Source: JAHEME01 sp034435035 (GTDB taxonomy: Bacteria > Chloroflexota > Anaerolineae > Aggregatilineales > UBA3940). From it: 64,000 nucleotides of DNA. Within the stretch, counting starts at the first letter, position 1, and each line of letters begins with the position of its first letter. The notes beneath the pieces were generated by a model that had not been told where the DNA came from, searched no databases, and worked only from the letters and a program-made list of their open reading frames with translations. This document shows, piece after piece, positions 32,759 to 41,411 of the stretch. The stretch spans positions 27,425 through 91,424 of the forward strand of contig DAOTXW010000082.1 in NCBI GenBank assembly GCA_034435035.1, written 5' to 3'. Position numbers and translations under genes: made by a program.

Positions 32759-34285
32759 ATGACTCTCCGGCGTATGCTGATCATGCTGGCTGTTGTCGGG
32801 ATGTTGCTGTCGGCTGCTGTGCCTTTACTGGCTCAGGGCACAACCACGCATGTGGTGCAGCCAGGCGAAACTCTGTTTCGCATCGCGCTGCGGTATGGCC
32901 TGACTGTTGAGCAGCTGGCAGCAGCCAATGGGATCACCAACCCGGCCCAGATCTTTGCGGGGCAGGTGCTGGTGATCCCCCAGAGAGGCGGCTCAGGCAG
33001 CGGGCCCGGGGCGGCACCTACGCCTGCGCCAGGCGGCAGCGCCTCCGGCGCCCGCACCTACACCGTCCAGGCCGGTGATACCCTATTCAGCATTGCCCGC
33101 CGTAATAACACGACGGTGGATACACTGGTGCGGCTCAACGGTTTGAGCAACGCCAATGTATTGTTTGTGGGGCAGGTGCTCATCTTGTCTTCTGGCAGCC
33201 CGCCGCCCACCCAGGCTCCGACACAAGCGCCCGCCTCAACGACACCGGCGGCACCTTCAACTACTCAGGCACCCGGGCCGGTCACCCACGTGGTACAGCG
33301 CGGAGAGACGCTGAGCCAGATCGCGCTGCGCTACGGCACAACCTACCAGCAGATTGCCCTGCTCAGCGGGCTTTCGAACCCGGACATAATCTATCCCGGG
33401 CAGACCCTGATAATCCGCCAGGATAGCAACCCGCCAACTCAGCAGCCCACCGCCGGCCCCACGACTGCGCCAACCACCGTTCCCACCAGCCAGCCGACTG
33501 CTCCACCCGGCACTGCCGTAACGACCGCGGCACCTGTCATCACTCCTACCGTTCGCCCTTCAGCCACCCCAACGGCGACCGCCACAGCCAGCCCGCCGCC
33601 TGCCGGCTCACCTACTCCAACTCCCATCGTGCCGGATGTTACGATCCCGGACAATGCACCGAATCGCTTCACAAACCCGGGCTTTGAAGGTAGTACCCGG
33701 CCGGTGGTCTTCGGCGAGATCAATGTGTTCGAGGGCTGGGAGCCTTTCTACTGTGATCAGCCTTACACTCCAGAGAAATGCCCTGCGCCGCGCCAGGGAA
33801 GCGGCAACCCGCCCGGCCTGATGATGGGCCGCCCGGAGTACAAGCCGACGGACATCGCCAACCGGGTCCGGCGGGGCGAGACTGCGCAACAGTGGTTCTG
33901 CTTCTGGCGCACATGCCGGGCCGGGGTATTCCAGACGATCGATACGACGCCCGGCGCTGTCTGCGAGACCGGGGCGTATGTACAATCCTGGAGCGCCAAC
34001 GGCACAGGCTATACATCGGACCTGCAGACAGCCGACCAGCGCGCCAACTCGACCTGGTTCATCCGCGTCGATCAGTCTGGCGGGTCCAATGCCTTTGCCG
34101 AGGGGGTGCTGGTCAGCCGGGGTTTTGGCTACGCCGATGGGATCTACGACAGGTACGTGAAGATCAGCTACATCTTCAGAGCGACCGGATCACGGACCAC
34201 CATCTTTTTCGATAATCTTCGCCTGTGGCCGATCGCTAACAACGACAACTATATTGACGAGGCATACGTTCGCTGCACGGAATAG
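32759..34285 (+). CDS. Exported triple-LysM protein with C-terminal Cys-containing domain
   Basis: 508 aa from ATG 32759, with GGAG 9 nt upstream (TTG 32744 is an alternative). A signal peptide (MTLRRMLIMLAVVGMLLSAAVPLLAQ) is followed by three LysM modules starting HVVQPGETLFRIALRYG, YTVQAGDTLFSIARRNN and HVVQRGETLSQIALRYG, each about 45 residues and separated by Pro/Thr/Ala linkers. A long P/T linker (residues 228-300) leads to a 190-residue beta-rich domain with several Cys (FYCDQPYTPEKC; FCFWRTC), resembling a carbohydrate-binding jelly roll. It should bind peptidoglycan and display the C-terminal domain. No catalytic residues are evident. Confidence 0.85.
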   Translation: MTLRRMLIMLAVVGMLLSAAVPLLAQGTTTHVVQPGETLFRIALRYGLTVEQLAAANGITNPAQIFAGQVLVIPQRGGSGSGPGAAPTPAPGGSASGARTYTVQAGDTLFSIARRNNTTVDTLVRLNGLSNANVLFVGQVLILSSGSPPPTQAPTQAPASTTPAAPSTTQAPGPVTHVVQRGETLSQIALRYGTTYQQIALLSGLSNPDIIYPGQTLIIRQDSNPPTQQPTAGPTTAPTTVPTSQPTAPPGTAVTTAAPVITPTVRPSATPTATATASPPPAGSPTPTPIVPDVTIPDNAPNRFTNPGFEGSTRPVVFGEINVFEGWEPFYCDQPYTPEKCPAPRQGSGNPPGLMMGRPEYKPTDIANRVRRGETAQQWFCFWRTCRAGVFQTIDTTPGAVCETGAYVQSWSANGTGYTSDLQTADQRANSTWFIRVDQSGGSNAFAEGVLVSRGFGYADGIYDRYVKISYIFRATGSRTTIFFDNLRLWPIANNDNYIDEAYVRCTE

Positions 34286-34307
34286 GCGCCAGGGAAGCAA
34301 AAACGGT

Positions 34308-34338
34308 CGGGCGAGGGGCAGCCTTTCTCCCCCGCCCG
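34308..34338. terminator. GC-rich imperfect hairpin between convergent genes
   Basis: CGGGCGAGGGG (34308-34318) can pair with 34328-34338 with two mismatches. It lies between the stops of the LysM gene and the small membrane protein gene. Confidence 0.4.
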
Positions 34339-34352
34339 GCTGCTGCGGCGGT

Positions 34353-34766
34353 TCAGCGCCCGAAGCTTCGGGTCAGCATGGAGACGCCGATCAGGATCAG
34401 GATGACCGGCCACCACGACGCAGACAGCGATATATTAAAGATCGCACCGGCGCCGATCCCGAGCAGTACCAGGCCCAGAATCACGGAGCCAATCCACGGC
34501 CTGGCATGGGCCGGGGACAGCGCCCGGATGACGCCCTCCAGCAGCAGCAGGCCACCTGCACCCAGCATGATCCAGCTCCACACGTCGGTGCCTGGCACGC
34601 GGGGAAGCAGGTGTGCGTTATCAGCCAGGAAAACGAGCCCTGCATAGATAAGAATCCCGGCCCAGATGAGCCGGCTCAGGGTATCATTGCTGCGCTGCAT
34701 CCAATGATTGTGGCCCTGCCGGGAGGCTGAAACGGTCAGCGCGGGCTCGCGATCGCTTTCATTCAT
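34353..34766 (-). CDS. Small membrane protein, LiaF/LiaI-TM-like
   Basis: 137 aa. Four hydrophobic helices (residues 35-48, 60-80, 92-108, 115-133) after a charged 30-residue N-terminus. The repeated pattern WxIMLGAGGLLLLEGVIRAL / SWWPVILILIGVSML is typical of LiaI-LiaF-like transmembrane regions involved in envelope-stress sensing. There is no accompanying two-component system; function unknown. Confidence 0.65.
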   Translation of the reverse strand: MNESDREPALTVSASRQGHNHWMQRSNDTLSRLIWAGILIYAGLVFLADNAHLLPRVPGTDVWSWIMLGAGGLLLLEGVIRALSPAHARPWIGSVILGLVLLGIGAGAIFNISLSASWWPVILILIGVSMLTRSFGR

Positions 34767-34858
34767 GGTGGACCTCGCCTAGAACAGATGATGCTCAACG
34801 ATACCTTTTACGCAGAGGCTTGCAGCAGGTTGCAGTTGAAGGGAGCCATCTGATCGCC

Positions 34859-35509
34859 ATGCCAGACCATAGGGAGATCGAGGTCAAGTTCCCGCTGACC
34901 AACCCGGAGGGCATGCGCCAGGCTTTGCTCGCCCTGGGTGCAGTTTCACAAGGGCGCCATTACGAGCTGAATATTCGGCTGGATGACGTCGGGCGCAGCC
35001 TGAGCCTGCATGAGAGGGTGCTGCGGGTGCGTCAAATTGACACAGCCCAGGGGCGCCGGCAGACGCTCACCCTCAAAGAGCCACGGAGCGGAGCCGGAGA
35101 AAAAGTGCGAATCCAGCGTGAGATCGAAGTAGGCATCGATGACGCTGACGCCTTGCTCGCTGTCCTGGATGTGTTGGGATACCGCCCTTACTGGCGTTAC
35201 GAAAAACGGCGTGAGATATTCGCGTGGCGCACCGTCCAGGCGATGCTGGACGAGATGCCATATGGTTGGTTCCTGGAGATCGAGGGATCAATGGAAGGGA
35301 TTAGGGCGCTCGCTTCGTCGCTGGATCTGAAGCTGGAGGAAGCCATTCCCTATGGATATGGGCGTATTCACCAGCATGTGTGTCAGGCGCTTGGCCTGGG
35401 CGAGATCGATCTGACCTTTGCTGCCTTTGCCGGGATTCAGGTCAGACGGGAACACTATGATGAGCCGGGAGGGCAGGGAAGTCAGTCGGCACCCCGGGGT
35501 TCTGTGTGA
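34859..35509 (+). CDS. CYTH-domain protein (class IV adenylate cyclase/ThTPase-like)
   Basis: 216 aa from ATG 34859 (GGGAG 13 nt upstream; upstream CTG 34850 and TTG 34820 are open alternatives). The N-terminal signature REIEVKFPL is the E-x-E-x-K motif of CYTH enzymes, which bind triphosphates with metal ions in a beta-tunnel. Further basic and acidic residues alternate (LRVRQ, LTLKEP, QREIEV, KRREIF, FLEIEGS). It could hydrolyse inorganic or thiamine triphosphate or cyclise ATP; sequence alone does not decide. The 3' end overlaps the convergent CDF gene by 28 bp. Confidence 0.83.
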   Translation: MPDHREIEVKFPLTNPEGMRQALLALGAVSQGRHYELNIRLDDVGRSLSLHERVLRVRQIDTAQGRRQTLTLKEPRSGAGEKVRIQREIEVGIDDADALLAVLDVLGYRPYWRYEKRREIFAWRTVQAMLDEMPYGWFLEIEGSMEGIRALASSLDLKLEEAIPYGYGRIHQHVCQALGLGEIDLTFAAFAGIQVRREHYDEPGGQGSQSAPRGSV

Positions 35510-36864
35510 ATGGTCACGCGATGGAGCGCCGGTATTTGTGACCGCACCTGCGTCTCCACGGCTTCCGCGATGTGATGCGCCTTCTCGAGCGGCATGTCCC
35601 CGGCAACCTGGCAGTGCATGCTGAGTGCATATCCGCCATCGGGCTCTCCGCGAATATCCAGATCATGCCAGGTATTGGTGGGATAGAGAGTCTGGGCGAT
35701 CTGCAGCGCCTCACGCGCCAGATCGTGCGCTTCCCGACCGATGGTCGACCGGTGTTCGTCGATCGGAGCCGGCTCAATATGCGTGACTACCCGCCCGAGG
35801 CCGGGCATCACTGACTTAAGCCGCTGCTCAAAGCGGGTGACCACCTCATGCGCCGCGCGGATGGACTGATCAGGCTCCACTTCGACATGCATTTCAAGGC
35901 CCAGAGTTCCTGACCCCAGCGTCGGTGTGATTTCGTGCACCCCCAGCCCCAGCGCATCCGCTTCGGCGCGCACGATAAGAGAAAGTGCCGGGTTGGCTTC
36001 CTGGATCGGAATGAAGTGGACCTGGATATCCTGCAGGTTGTCAAACCGGCTTCGCAGACGGGTCCGTACCTCGCGAGCGATCGCATGAGTGCGGTCGATC
36101 GTGGTCGCTCCCGCTATCTGGAGATCCAGATCGACATGGATCTCATCGGCCGGCCCCCGGCTCCTTACTCGGAGCACCTGTTCAATACCGGCGATTGGCT
36201 CCACAACAGCTTTGACTGTGCGCGCATCAAGGGCCGCCTCATCCACAAGAATGCCGGCCGATCGCTGGACGATGCGCCATGCCACCAGTGCGATCAGACA
36301 GACCACGACCAGGGCGGCTGCGGGGTCCAGCCAGGACACCCCCAGACGAACGGCAATCAGGCTGGTCAGCACAGTGAAGGAGACCAGCACGTCGCTGCGC
36401 GTATGCTCTGCATCTGCCAGCAGCAGTTCCGAGTTCAGGCGCAGGCCTGCTTGCCGTTCGTAGTAGGTGACCGCCAGGTTGATGCTGATCGTCACCACCA
36501 TGATGATGAGGTTGAGCGCCGTCACACGCGGAAGATCGTTGCCGGTGAGCCGCTGGACGCTGCTCTGGACGATTTCCCAGGCAGTTAGCAGCAGCAGGCC
36601 GCCAATCGCCATGCTCGCGAGTGTTTCGATGCGGCGGTGACCATACGGATGTTTCTCGTCAGGCGGGCGCGAGGACAGCGAATTGCTGACCAGCCCCAGC
36701 ACATTAGACAGCCCATCCATAGAGGAATGAACGCCGTCCGCAATCATGGCAAGCGATCCCGCCATCAGGCCAGCTGCCAGCTTGGCGACAGCTACCAGCC
36801 AGTTAGCAGCCAACGTGGTGAGGAGTACGCGCTGGATCGCTGTAGTACGGTTTCGAGAGCTCAT
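35482..36864 (-). CDS. Cation diffusion facilitator with three ZT-dimer-like domains
   Basis: 460 aa from ATG 36864 (TTG 36867 is one codon earlier). The six-helix CDF core (residues 15-205) has the metal site ADGVHSSMDG in helix 2 (D-x3-D type with His) and a second site in helix 5 (DAEHTRSD), exporting Zn2+, Fe2+ or Mn2+ against protons. It is longer than the usual 300 aa because the cytosolic ZT-dimer fold appears three times in tandem (around residues 215-290, 295-370 and 385-460, each with HVDLDLQI, MHVEVEPDQ, MHCQVAGDM-like strands). The 3' end overlaps the CYTH gene. Confidence 0.92.
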   Translation of the reverse strand: MSSRNRTTAIQRVLLTTLAANWLVAVAKLAAGLMAGSLAMIADGVHSSMDGLSNVLGLVSNSLSSRPPDEKHPYGHRRIETLASMAIGGLLLLTAWEIVQSSVQRLTGNDLPRVTALNLIIMVVTISINLAVTYYERQAGLRLNSELLLADAEHTRSDVLVSFTVLTSLIAVRLGVSWLDPAAALVVVCLIALVAWRIVQRSAGILVDEAALDARTVKAVVEPIAGIEQVLRVRSRGPADEIHVDLDLQIAGATTIDRTHAIAREVRTRLRSRFDNLQDIQVHFIPIQEANPALSLIVRAEADALGLGVHEITPTLGSGTLGLEMHVEVEPDQSIRAAHEVVTRFEQRLKSVMPGLGRVVTHIEPAPIDEHRSTIGREAHDLAREALQIAQTLYPTNTWHDLDIRGEPDGGYALSMHCQVAGDMPLEKAHHIAEAVETQVRSQIPALHRVTIHTEPRGAD

Positions 36865-36904
36865 CAAGGCCTATTTCTTCATCTTCAGCCAGTACAACTC
36901 AGGC

Positions 36905-36933
36905 ATTATATCCCAGGGGGCAGGGGCTGCCAG
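36905..36933 (-). promoter_or_regulatory. Candidate CDF promoter
   Basis: On the minus strand, -35 CTGGCA (36928-36933), 17-bp spacer, -10 TATAAT (36905-36910), 40 bp before the ATG. Confidence 0.5.
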
Positions 36934-36942
36934 ACAGGTGTA

Positions 36943-36972
36943 TTGCATGACTTCGGAAGCGGGCGCTACAAT
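36943..36972 (+). promoter_or_regulatory. Candidate MFS exporter promoter
   Basis: -35 TTGCAT (36943-36948), 18-bp spacer, -10 TACAAT (36967-36972), 39 bp before GTG 37012. It is back-to-back with the CDF promoter. Confidence 0.5.
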
Positions 36973-37011
36973 CTGCCCCATTCTTCATCCTGGCTGGCGT
37001 GAGTTGACACA

Positions 37012-38316
37012 GTGCCCCTTTTGAGCCAAAGCAGCATGCAGGAGCTAGCCGCCGGGGAACAGCCCGGGAAGGTTGACCGCTGGCATGAACTGATCGCTCG
37101 CCACCACTGGCTGATCACCTTTTCTGCTTTCCGGCATCGCAATTTCCGGCTTTACTTCTTCGGGCTGCTGATCTCGATCACGGGGGTATGGGCACAGTCC
37201 GTCGCCCAGGAATGGCTGGTCTACACACTGACCGACTCGGCGCTGGCGCTGGGGCAGGTGGCGTTCATGGCCGCGGTGCCGGTGTGGGTAGCCGGCCCCT
37301 GGGCAGGGGTGGTGATCGACCGCTTCCCGCGCCGGAACATCCTGCTGGTTACTCAGATCCTCCAGATGATCCCGGCGTTTGTGCTGGCCGGTCTGACTTT
37401 CGCCGGGAGGATCGAGATCTGGCATATCATGGTTTCAACGGCTATCCAGGGGCTGGCTACTGCCTTTGATGCGCCAGCCCGTCAATCCTTCGTCATCGAA
37501 ATGGTAGGCCGTGAAGACCTGTCCAACGCGATCGCGCTCAACTCGACTATGTTCAGTCTGGCACGTTTCGCCGGACCCGCTGTTGGCGCCTTGATCCTGG
37601 CCACGCTGGGCACCGCCTGGGCGTTTACGGTGAACGGCCTCACCTTCCTCGCCATCCTGGCCAGCTTGCTAATCATGCGCCTGCAGACCCTACCGCGCCG
37701 CGATCCAGCGCAGCCTGCGCTGGCCCAAATCACCGAGGGACTGCGCTTCGTCTGGCACAACCGCACGATCATGGCCCTCATGGCGCTGGCCCTGACAATG
37801 GGCCTGTTTGGGTCCACCTTCAACACGCTGATCCCGGTCGTCACACGGGAGGTGCTGGGCAAAGGTGAGATCGAGTTTGGGATGCTCAGGACAGCCATTG
37901 GCCTGGGATCGATCATTGGCGCTCTGATGGTTGCCTATCTGAGCAGCAAGCCCGGCCGGGGCCGCGTGCTCAGCATCTTCAATATCATGTTTCCGCTGTC
38001 GCTGCTGCTGTTCGCCGCATCTGGCGTCTACTGGCTGGCCCTGATCAGCCTGACCGTCGTGGGGGTGACTTTCATCCCGCAGCTTTCGCTGTGCAATATG
38101 CTCATCCAGTCAAACATCCCGGATGGAATCCGTGGGCGGGTGATGGGCGTCTATACGCTGATCATCTTCGGCGCATTTCCGCTTGGCGCGCTGCTCGGAG
38201 GAGGGCTGGCCAACTGGTTTGGGGCACCAGTGGTTATTGCTTTGAATGCATTGGTGGTGCTGGGGATCGGCATTTTGCTCCGAGCCCTCGTGCCGGGGCT
38301 GCGCGCTGCAGAATAG
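37012..38316 (+). CDS. MFS exporter (EntS/TMS-type)
   Basis: 434 aa from GTG 37012; ATG 37036 is an alternative. Twelve predicted helices. Typical MFS_3/EntS elements: SAFRHRNFRLYFFGLLISITGVWAQ in helix 1, DRFPRRNILLVTQ in the loop 2-3 (D-R-x-x-R-R), and DAPARQSFVIEMV in the loop after helix 4. This family exports siderophores, macrolides or other small molecules by proton antiport; the substrate is unknown. It diverges from the CDF exporter. Confidence 0.9.
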   Translation: MPLLSQSSMQELAAGEQPGKVDRWHELIARHHWLITFSAFRHRNFRLYFFGLLISITGVWAQSVAQEWLVYTLTDSALALGQVAFMAAVPVWVAGPWAGVVIDRFPRRNILLVTQILQMIPAFVLAGLTFAGRIEIWHIMVSTAIQGLATAFDAPARQSFVIEMVGREDLSNAIALNSTMFSLARFAGPAVGALILATLGTAWAFTVNGLTFLAILASLLIMRLQTLPRRDPAQPALAQITEGLRFVWHNRTIMALMALALTMGLFGSTFNTLIPVVTREVLGKGEIEFGMLRTAIGLGSIIGALMVAYLSSKPGRGRVLSIFNIMFPLSLLLFAASGVYWLALISLTVVGVTFIPQLSLCNMLIQSNIPDGIRGRVMGVYTLIIFGAFPLGALLGGGLANWFGAPVVIALNALVVLGIGILLRALVPGLRAAE

Positions 38317-38331
38317 TCGGCAGGCGCCTGC

Positions 38332-38712
38332 TCACTCAGCGTAGATTTCGACCCGCTCTGTGCCTTCCTCATCATTCACATCGATGATCTTCCCCCGCCC
38401 CCCCTGGTTGATGATATCCATCACCTCAGAGAAATCCATGCCTTCCAGATCGGGGGCAAACCGCGCGCCAATCCGCATCGCAACATGCAGCAGGCTTACC
38501 GGGATGTTGATGCTGGCTTTAACTTTGCCGGTTCGGCTGTCTGTGACGCGGATGCGCAGGATTCGTGGCAAATCCGAATCAGCCGACGGAATCCCTCCGG
38601 GCCGCCGATCTGACCCACGCAGTGCTTGAAGCAGCTGCGCCCCTTCCTCAGCCGTGATCTTGCCTTCCGCAATCATATTCAGGATTTTCAAACGCTCTTC
38701 GGCAGTCGACAT
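38332..38712 (-). CDS. SHOCT-like domain protein (small)
   Basis: 126 aa with GGGGGGATC before the ATG. The N-terminus EERLKILNMIAEGKITAEEGAQLLQAL is a SHOCT-like helical hairpin, found in YvlB/DUF2089-linked proteins, and the rest (RILRIRVTDSRTGKVKASINIPVSLL) is the strand-rich tail common in these. The same SHOCT-like hairpin closes the 385-aa protein and the DUF2089 protein of the same operon. Last gene; function unknown, probably regulatory. Confidence 0.75.
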   Translation of the reverse strand: MSTAEERLKILNMIAEGKITAEEGAQLLQALRGSDRRPGGIPSADSDLPRILRIRVTDSRTGKVKASINIPVSLLHVAMRIGARFAPDLEGMDFSEVMDIINQGGRGKIIDVNDEEGTERVEIYAE

Positions 38713-38748
38713 GGTATGATCCCCCCGGGCGGGCTGGCGCAGGCAGAC

Positions 38749-39756
38749 TCAGGCAAATTCGTAACGCATCTGGATCAAAGTGCGCGTCCGGCGAAAGCCG
38801 CAGGCCAATAACATATCAGCGATCGGTGGATCAGCGGCCAGGGCCTCAATCCGAATAATCCGGTCACCTGCCCCCGGCAGGGTCAGCGCATGCAGCAGGA
38901 GCGCCTGCCGGGCTTCCGGTGCGTGCAGGTGCGGGTCAAGGAATAGAGTCCATCGAGAGCGCCACCAGCCTTTTTCGATCCAGAGGGCTCCAGCCAGCCG
39001 ATCGCGGATAGCGGGATCGGGCATTGCCCAGTGCTCGCGGGCCGGTTCGCCCAACAGATAGCCCAACGGGCGATCATAAATGTCGGCCAGGCTGATGGGC
39101 TGTGTCCAGGCCATTGCGCCGATGCGACTTCTCTGCAGGATCAGATCGGCTTCCGCCGCCGACTCGTGAGGAACGCGGCGGCGAATGCCCCAGTGAGGTT
39201 CCGGCGGCGTCAACGACCCCAGCCGGGGGAACTCCGCCTCCCACTGGTCAAGCGTCTCGTAAGTCTGAAAACCCAGGCGGCGGTACAGAGCAAAGGCCGG
39301 CTCGTTATCGGCTTCAACCTGAAGGGACAGCCAGCGATACCGCCGGCTGGCGGCCAGGTCTATGGCAGCAGTCACCAGAGCACGAGCGATGCCACGCTGG
39401 CGATAGTCGGGATGCACAGCGACGTTTGCAATCAGCCACCCACGGCCAAGGTGAGGATGCTCCCCGGAGGGGTACAGGCTGATGTTGCCGATCACGCGCC
39501 CATCGGCTCGCCAGACAAAGCCGCGCCCCAGGCTCATACCGGATGGATCCAGCAGCGCAATCAGCCAGATCAGGGGGCCCAGCCTACCGATCGCCTTCAT
39601 TTCGCGCACGGCGGCCAGGCCGTTGCTGTCGAGGCGAGGGCCGAAGCACAGCTCGACCAACTCCGCGATCTGGGAGAGATCACGCGCCGGATCGGTGGGG
39701 CGCAGAACACCTCCGCCCTCTTCTTCCCGGCAGCGCCTGACCAGAGCCGCAGCCAT
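38749..39756 (-). CDS. GNAT-family N-acetyltransferase (double domain)
   Basis: 335 aa. AAGGAG, 10 nt before the ATG, lies inside the end of the upstream gene (2-nt gap). The first GNAT domain has the acetyl-CoA loop VAVHPDYRQRGIARALVTAAI (Q/R-x-x-G-x-A) near residue 115-135 and EADNEPAFALYRRLGFQ. The C-terminal half appears to be a second, degenerate GNAT fold without a clear CoA loop. The acceptor is unknown. Its placement inside the DUF2089/SHOCT operon is notable. Confidence 0.83.
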   Translation of the reverse strand: MAAALVRRCREEEGGGVLRPTDPARDLSQIAELVELCFGPRLDSNGLAAVREMKAIGRLGPLIWLIALLDPSGMSLGRGFVWRADGRVIGNISLYPSGEHPHLGRGWLIANVAVHPDYRQRGIARALVTAAIDLAASRRYRWLSLQVEADNEPAFALYRRLGFQTYETLDQWEAEFPRLGSLTPPEPHWGIRRRVPHESAAEADLILQRSRIGAMAWTQPISLADIYDRPLGYLLGEPAREHWAMPDPAIRDRLAGALWIEKGWWRSRWTLFLDPHLHAPEARQALLLHALTLPGAGDRIIRIEALAADPPIADMLLACGFRRTRTLIQMRYEFA

Positions 39757-39758
39757 GA

Positions 39759-40916
39759 CTAGGGCTCTCCTTCAAGCGCGTTGAGCAGCTGCTGTGCCTG
39801 CTGCACGGTGATCTTTCCCTGCTCCAGCATCTGCAGCACCAGCATGCGCTCCTGCTCGGAGACCGGCTCAATGCGTTTCATGACGCCAGGCATTCCGGGC
39901 GCCGGCGGAATGTCCATCCGACTGACATACGGCACATCCACGGTGCGCTGAGCGTTTTCTACAGCATCCTGAACCCGGCGGCGAGCGCTTTCCATCTTTC
40001 GCCGGGCTTCGCCCAGTTTGCGGGACACCCGGCCACGGACATGCTCAGGCAGCAGGTCGAGGTCCGGCCCGAAGCCCTGCAGTTGAGCATCGATCTGGGT
40101 GAAGACATCGTCCATCTTCATATGGAAGTCATCGAAGCTGCGATCGAAATCCCGCTCTTCACGGTAGTAGCCCCAGCCCTTGATACGAATGGCGCCTTTG
40201 GCGGAAAGCCGCACCACTGCCGCTCCTTCGCCGATGACCACCACGCGCTCAGTGCCCTCGCGCACAGCCTGGAGATTGCGATCAAGCTGAAGTCTGCTTT
40301 CCGATTCGATGATGAAGCGGACGCTGGCATCGGCCGGGACACTGATCACCACGCTGCCCGCTATTTGCCCAAAGACTGACTCGGAGCCGGGGGCGAAGTG
40401 GGTACGGATGGTGACATTGCCATCAATCCGGTCGATGCGCGCTCCCGCAGGGATATTGCTGCCCAGAAAATGCCCCTCGATGTGCTCCGCTGTGATGGGC
40501 GCGAGGATATCTCGCAGCGTGCAATGGCCCATAATGCGGCCGAAGGACTGCGGCTCCTGACTGTCGCGAATGCGTACCTCGCCTTCAATGAACCCAACCG
40601 ATAGTGCCCCGATCCGCCGAGCCGCGCAGTGACCGTCCAGATGTTCAATGGTCGTAGGGCCCGTGAGGTTCTTGAGGCGCACGGAGCCTTCGATGCGTCC
40701 GGCGCGCAGTGCAGCACCCGCCGGAATAGCCAGTGTGCAACTGCTACCCAGGGGGGCAATCTGCACCATCTCCTCACTGGCAGTGACCGTCAATTCCGGG
40801 TCAGCGGCCTCTATCGTGAGCTCCTCGTAAGCATGGCCATGCACCTCAAGCGCCCCGCTGCAATGCGGCAGTTCAATGATAGGCGACGATCCCACAGCCA
40901 GACGTTTGACTGGCAT
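39759..40916 (-). CDS. Adhesin-like/DUF4097-type beta protein with C-terminal SHOCT tail
   Basis: 385 aa. Residues 1-245 look like a repetitive beta-solenoid (short alternating strands with GHCAARRIGALSVGFIEGEVRI-type turns), similar to DUF4097/polymer-forming-like proteins. A charged helical region (residues 270-330, RVSRKLGEARRKMESARRRV) follows, and the end (residues 355-385, EQERMLVLQMLEQGKITVQQAQQLLNAL) is a SHOCT-like hairpin. No signal peptide. It is in the operon below the DUF2089 regulator. Function unknown; perhaps a membrane-stress scaffold as proposed for YvlB-type proteins. Confidence 0.72.
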   Translation of the reverse strand: MPVKRLAVGSSPIIELPHCSGALEVHGHAYEELTIEAADPELTVTASEEMVQIAPLGSSCTLAIPAGAALRAGRIEGSVRLKNLTGPTTIEHLDGHCAARRIGALSVGFIEGEVRIRDSQEPQSFGRIMGHCTLRDILAPITAEHIEGHFLGSNIPAGARIDRIDGNVTIRTHFAPGSESVFGQIAGSVVISVPADASVRFIIESESRLQLDRNLQAVREGTERVVVIGEGAAVVRLSAKGAIRIKGWGYYREERDFDRSFDDFHMKMDDVFTQIDAQLQGFGPDLDLLPEHVRGRVSRKLGEARRKMESARRRVQDAVENAQRTVDVPYVSRMDIPPAPGMPGVMKRIEPVSEQERMLVLQMLEQGKITVQQAQQLLNALEGEP

Positions 40917-40929
40917 TGCTATAGCTCCT

Positions 40930-41316
40930 TTACTCGCCGCGAAGCAGAGCGAGGGCTTCCTCTGACGAGATCTCCCCGCGGCCCAGTCGATCCAGGATCA
41001 GGCCGCGGTCGGCTTCTGATAAACGGCCTGGATGCCGGGCATAGTCACTCACGACCTCAAATCCCATGGCGCGGATCGCCTCTTCCAGCCGGGCTCGCAC
41101 TGTAGGATAGGAGATGCCAAGCTCCCGCTCCACCCGTTTAAGCGTCCCCTCGCAACGCAGGAATGTCTCGACGAAGCTGATCTGCTCCGCATTAAGGCGC
41201 GACAGTCGGCCCAGTGAGAAGTGCCCTTCGATGGCTGTGTCGCAGGCTGCACAGTGCAGCCGCGTGACATTCAGTGTTTCCCCACAAACAGGGCAATGTC
41301 CGGGCATTGGGTACAT
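40930..41316 (-). CDS. DUF2089-family DNA-binding-like regulator
   Basis: 128 aa from ATG 41316, chosen because AAGGA lies 6 nt upstream; ATG 41322 directly follows it, and GTG 41334 would start before it. The N-terminal zinc ribbon has PGHCPVCGETLNVTRLHCAACDTAIEG (two C-x2-C pairs). A helix-turn-helix-like segment follows (FVETFLRCEGTLKRVERELGISYPTVRARLEEAI), and a SHOCT-type end (LDRLGRGEISSEEALALL). This is the DUF2089 pattern. Likely autoregulator of the operon it heads. Confidence 0.88.
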   Translation of the reverse strand: MYPMPGHCPVCGETLNVTRLHCAACDTAIEGHFSLGRLSRLNAEQISFVETFLRCEGTLKRVERELGISYPTVRARLEEAIRAMGFEVVSDYARHPGRLSEADRGLILDRLGRGEISSEEALALLRGE

Positions 41317-41382
41317 GTTCATTCCTTGCTGCACGAGAAATTCATAGGGCCGCTCACCATTAGAATTGTGTGCGACATTAAT

Positions 41383-41411
41383 AATATAAAGTAAAGTGTT
41401 TATTTAGTCAA
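41383..41411 (-). promoter_or_regulatory. Near-consensus sigma-70 promoter of the DUF2089 operon
   Basis: On the minus strand, -35 TTGACT (41406-41411), 17-bp spacer, -10 TATATT (41383-41388). The surrounding 80 bp are strongly AT-rich, unlike the rest of the window. A perfect 10-bp palindrome AATAATTATT (41421-41430) lies just upstream and could be an operator. Confidence 0.7.
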
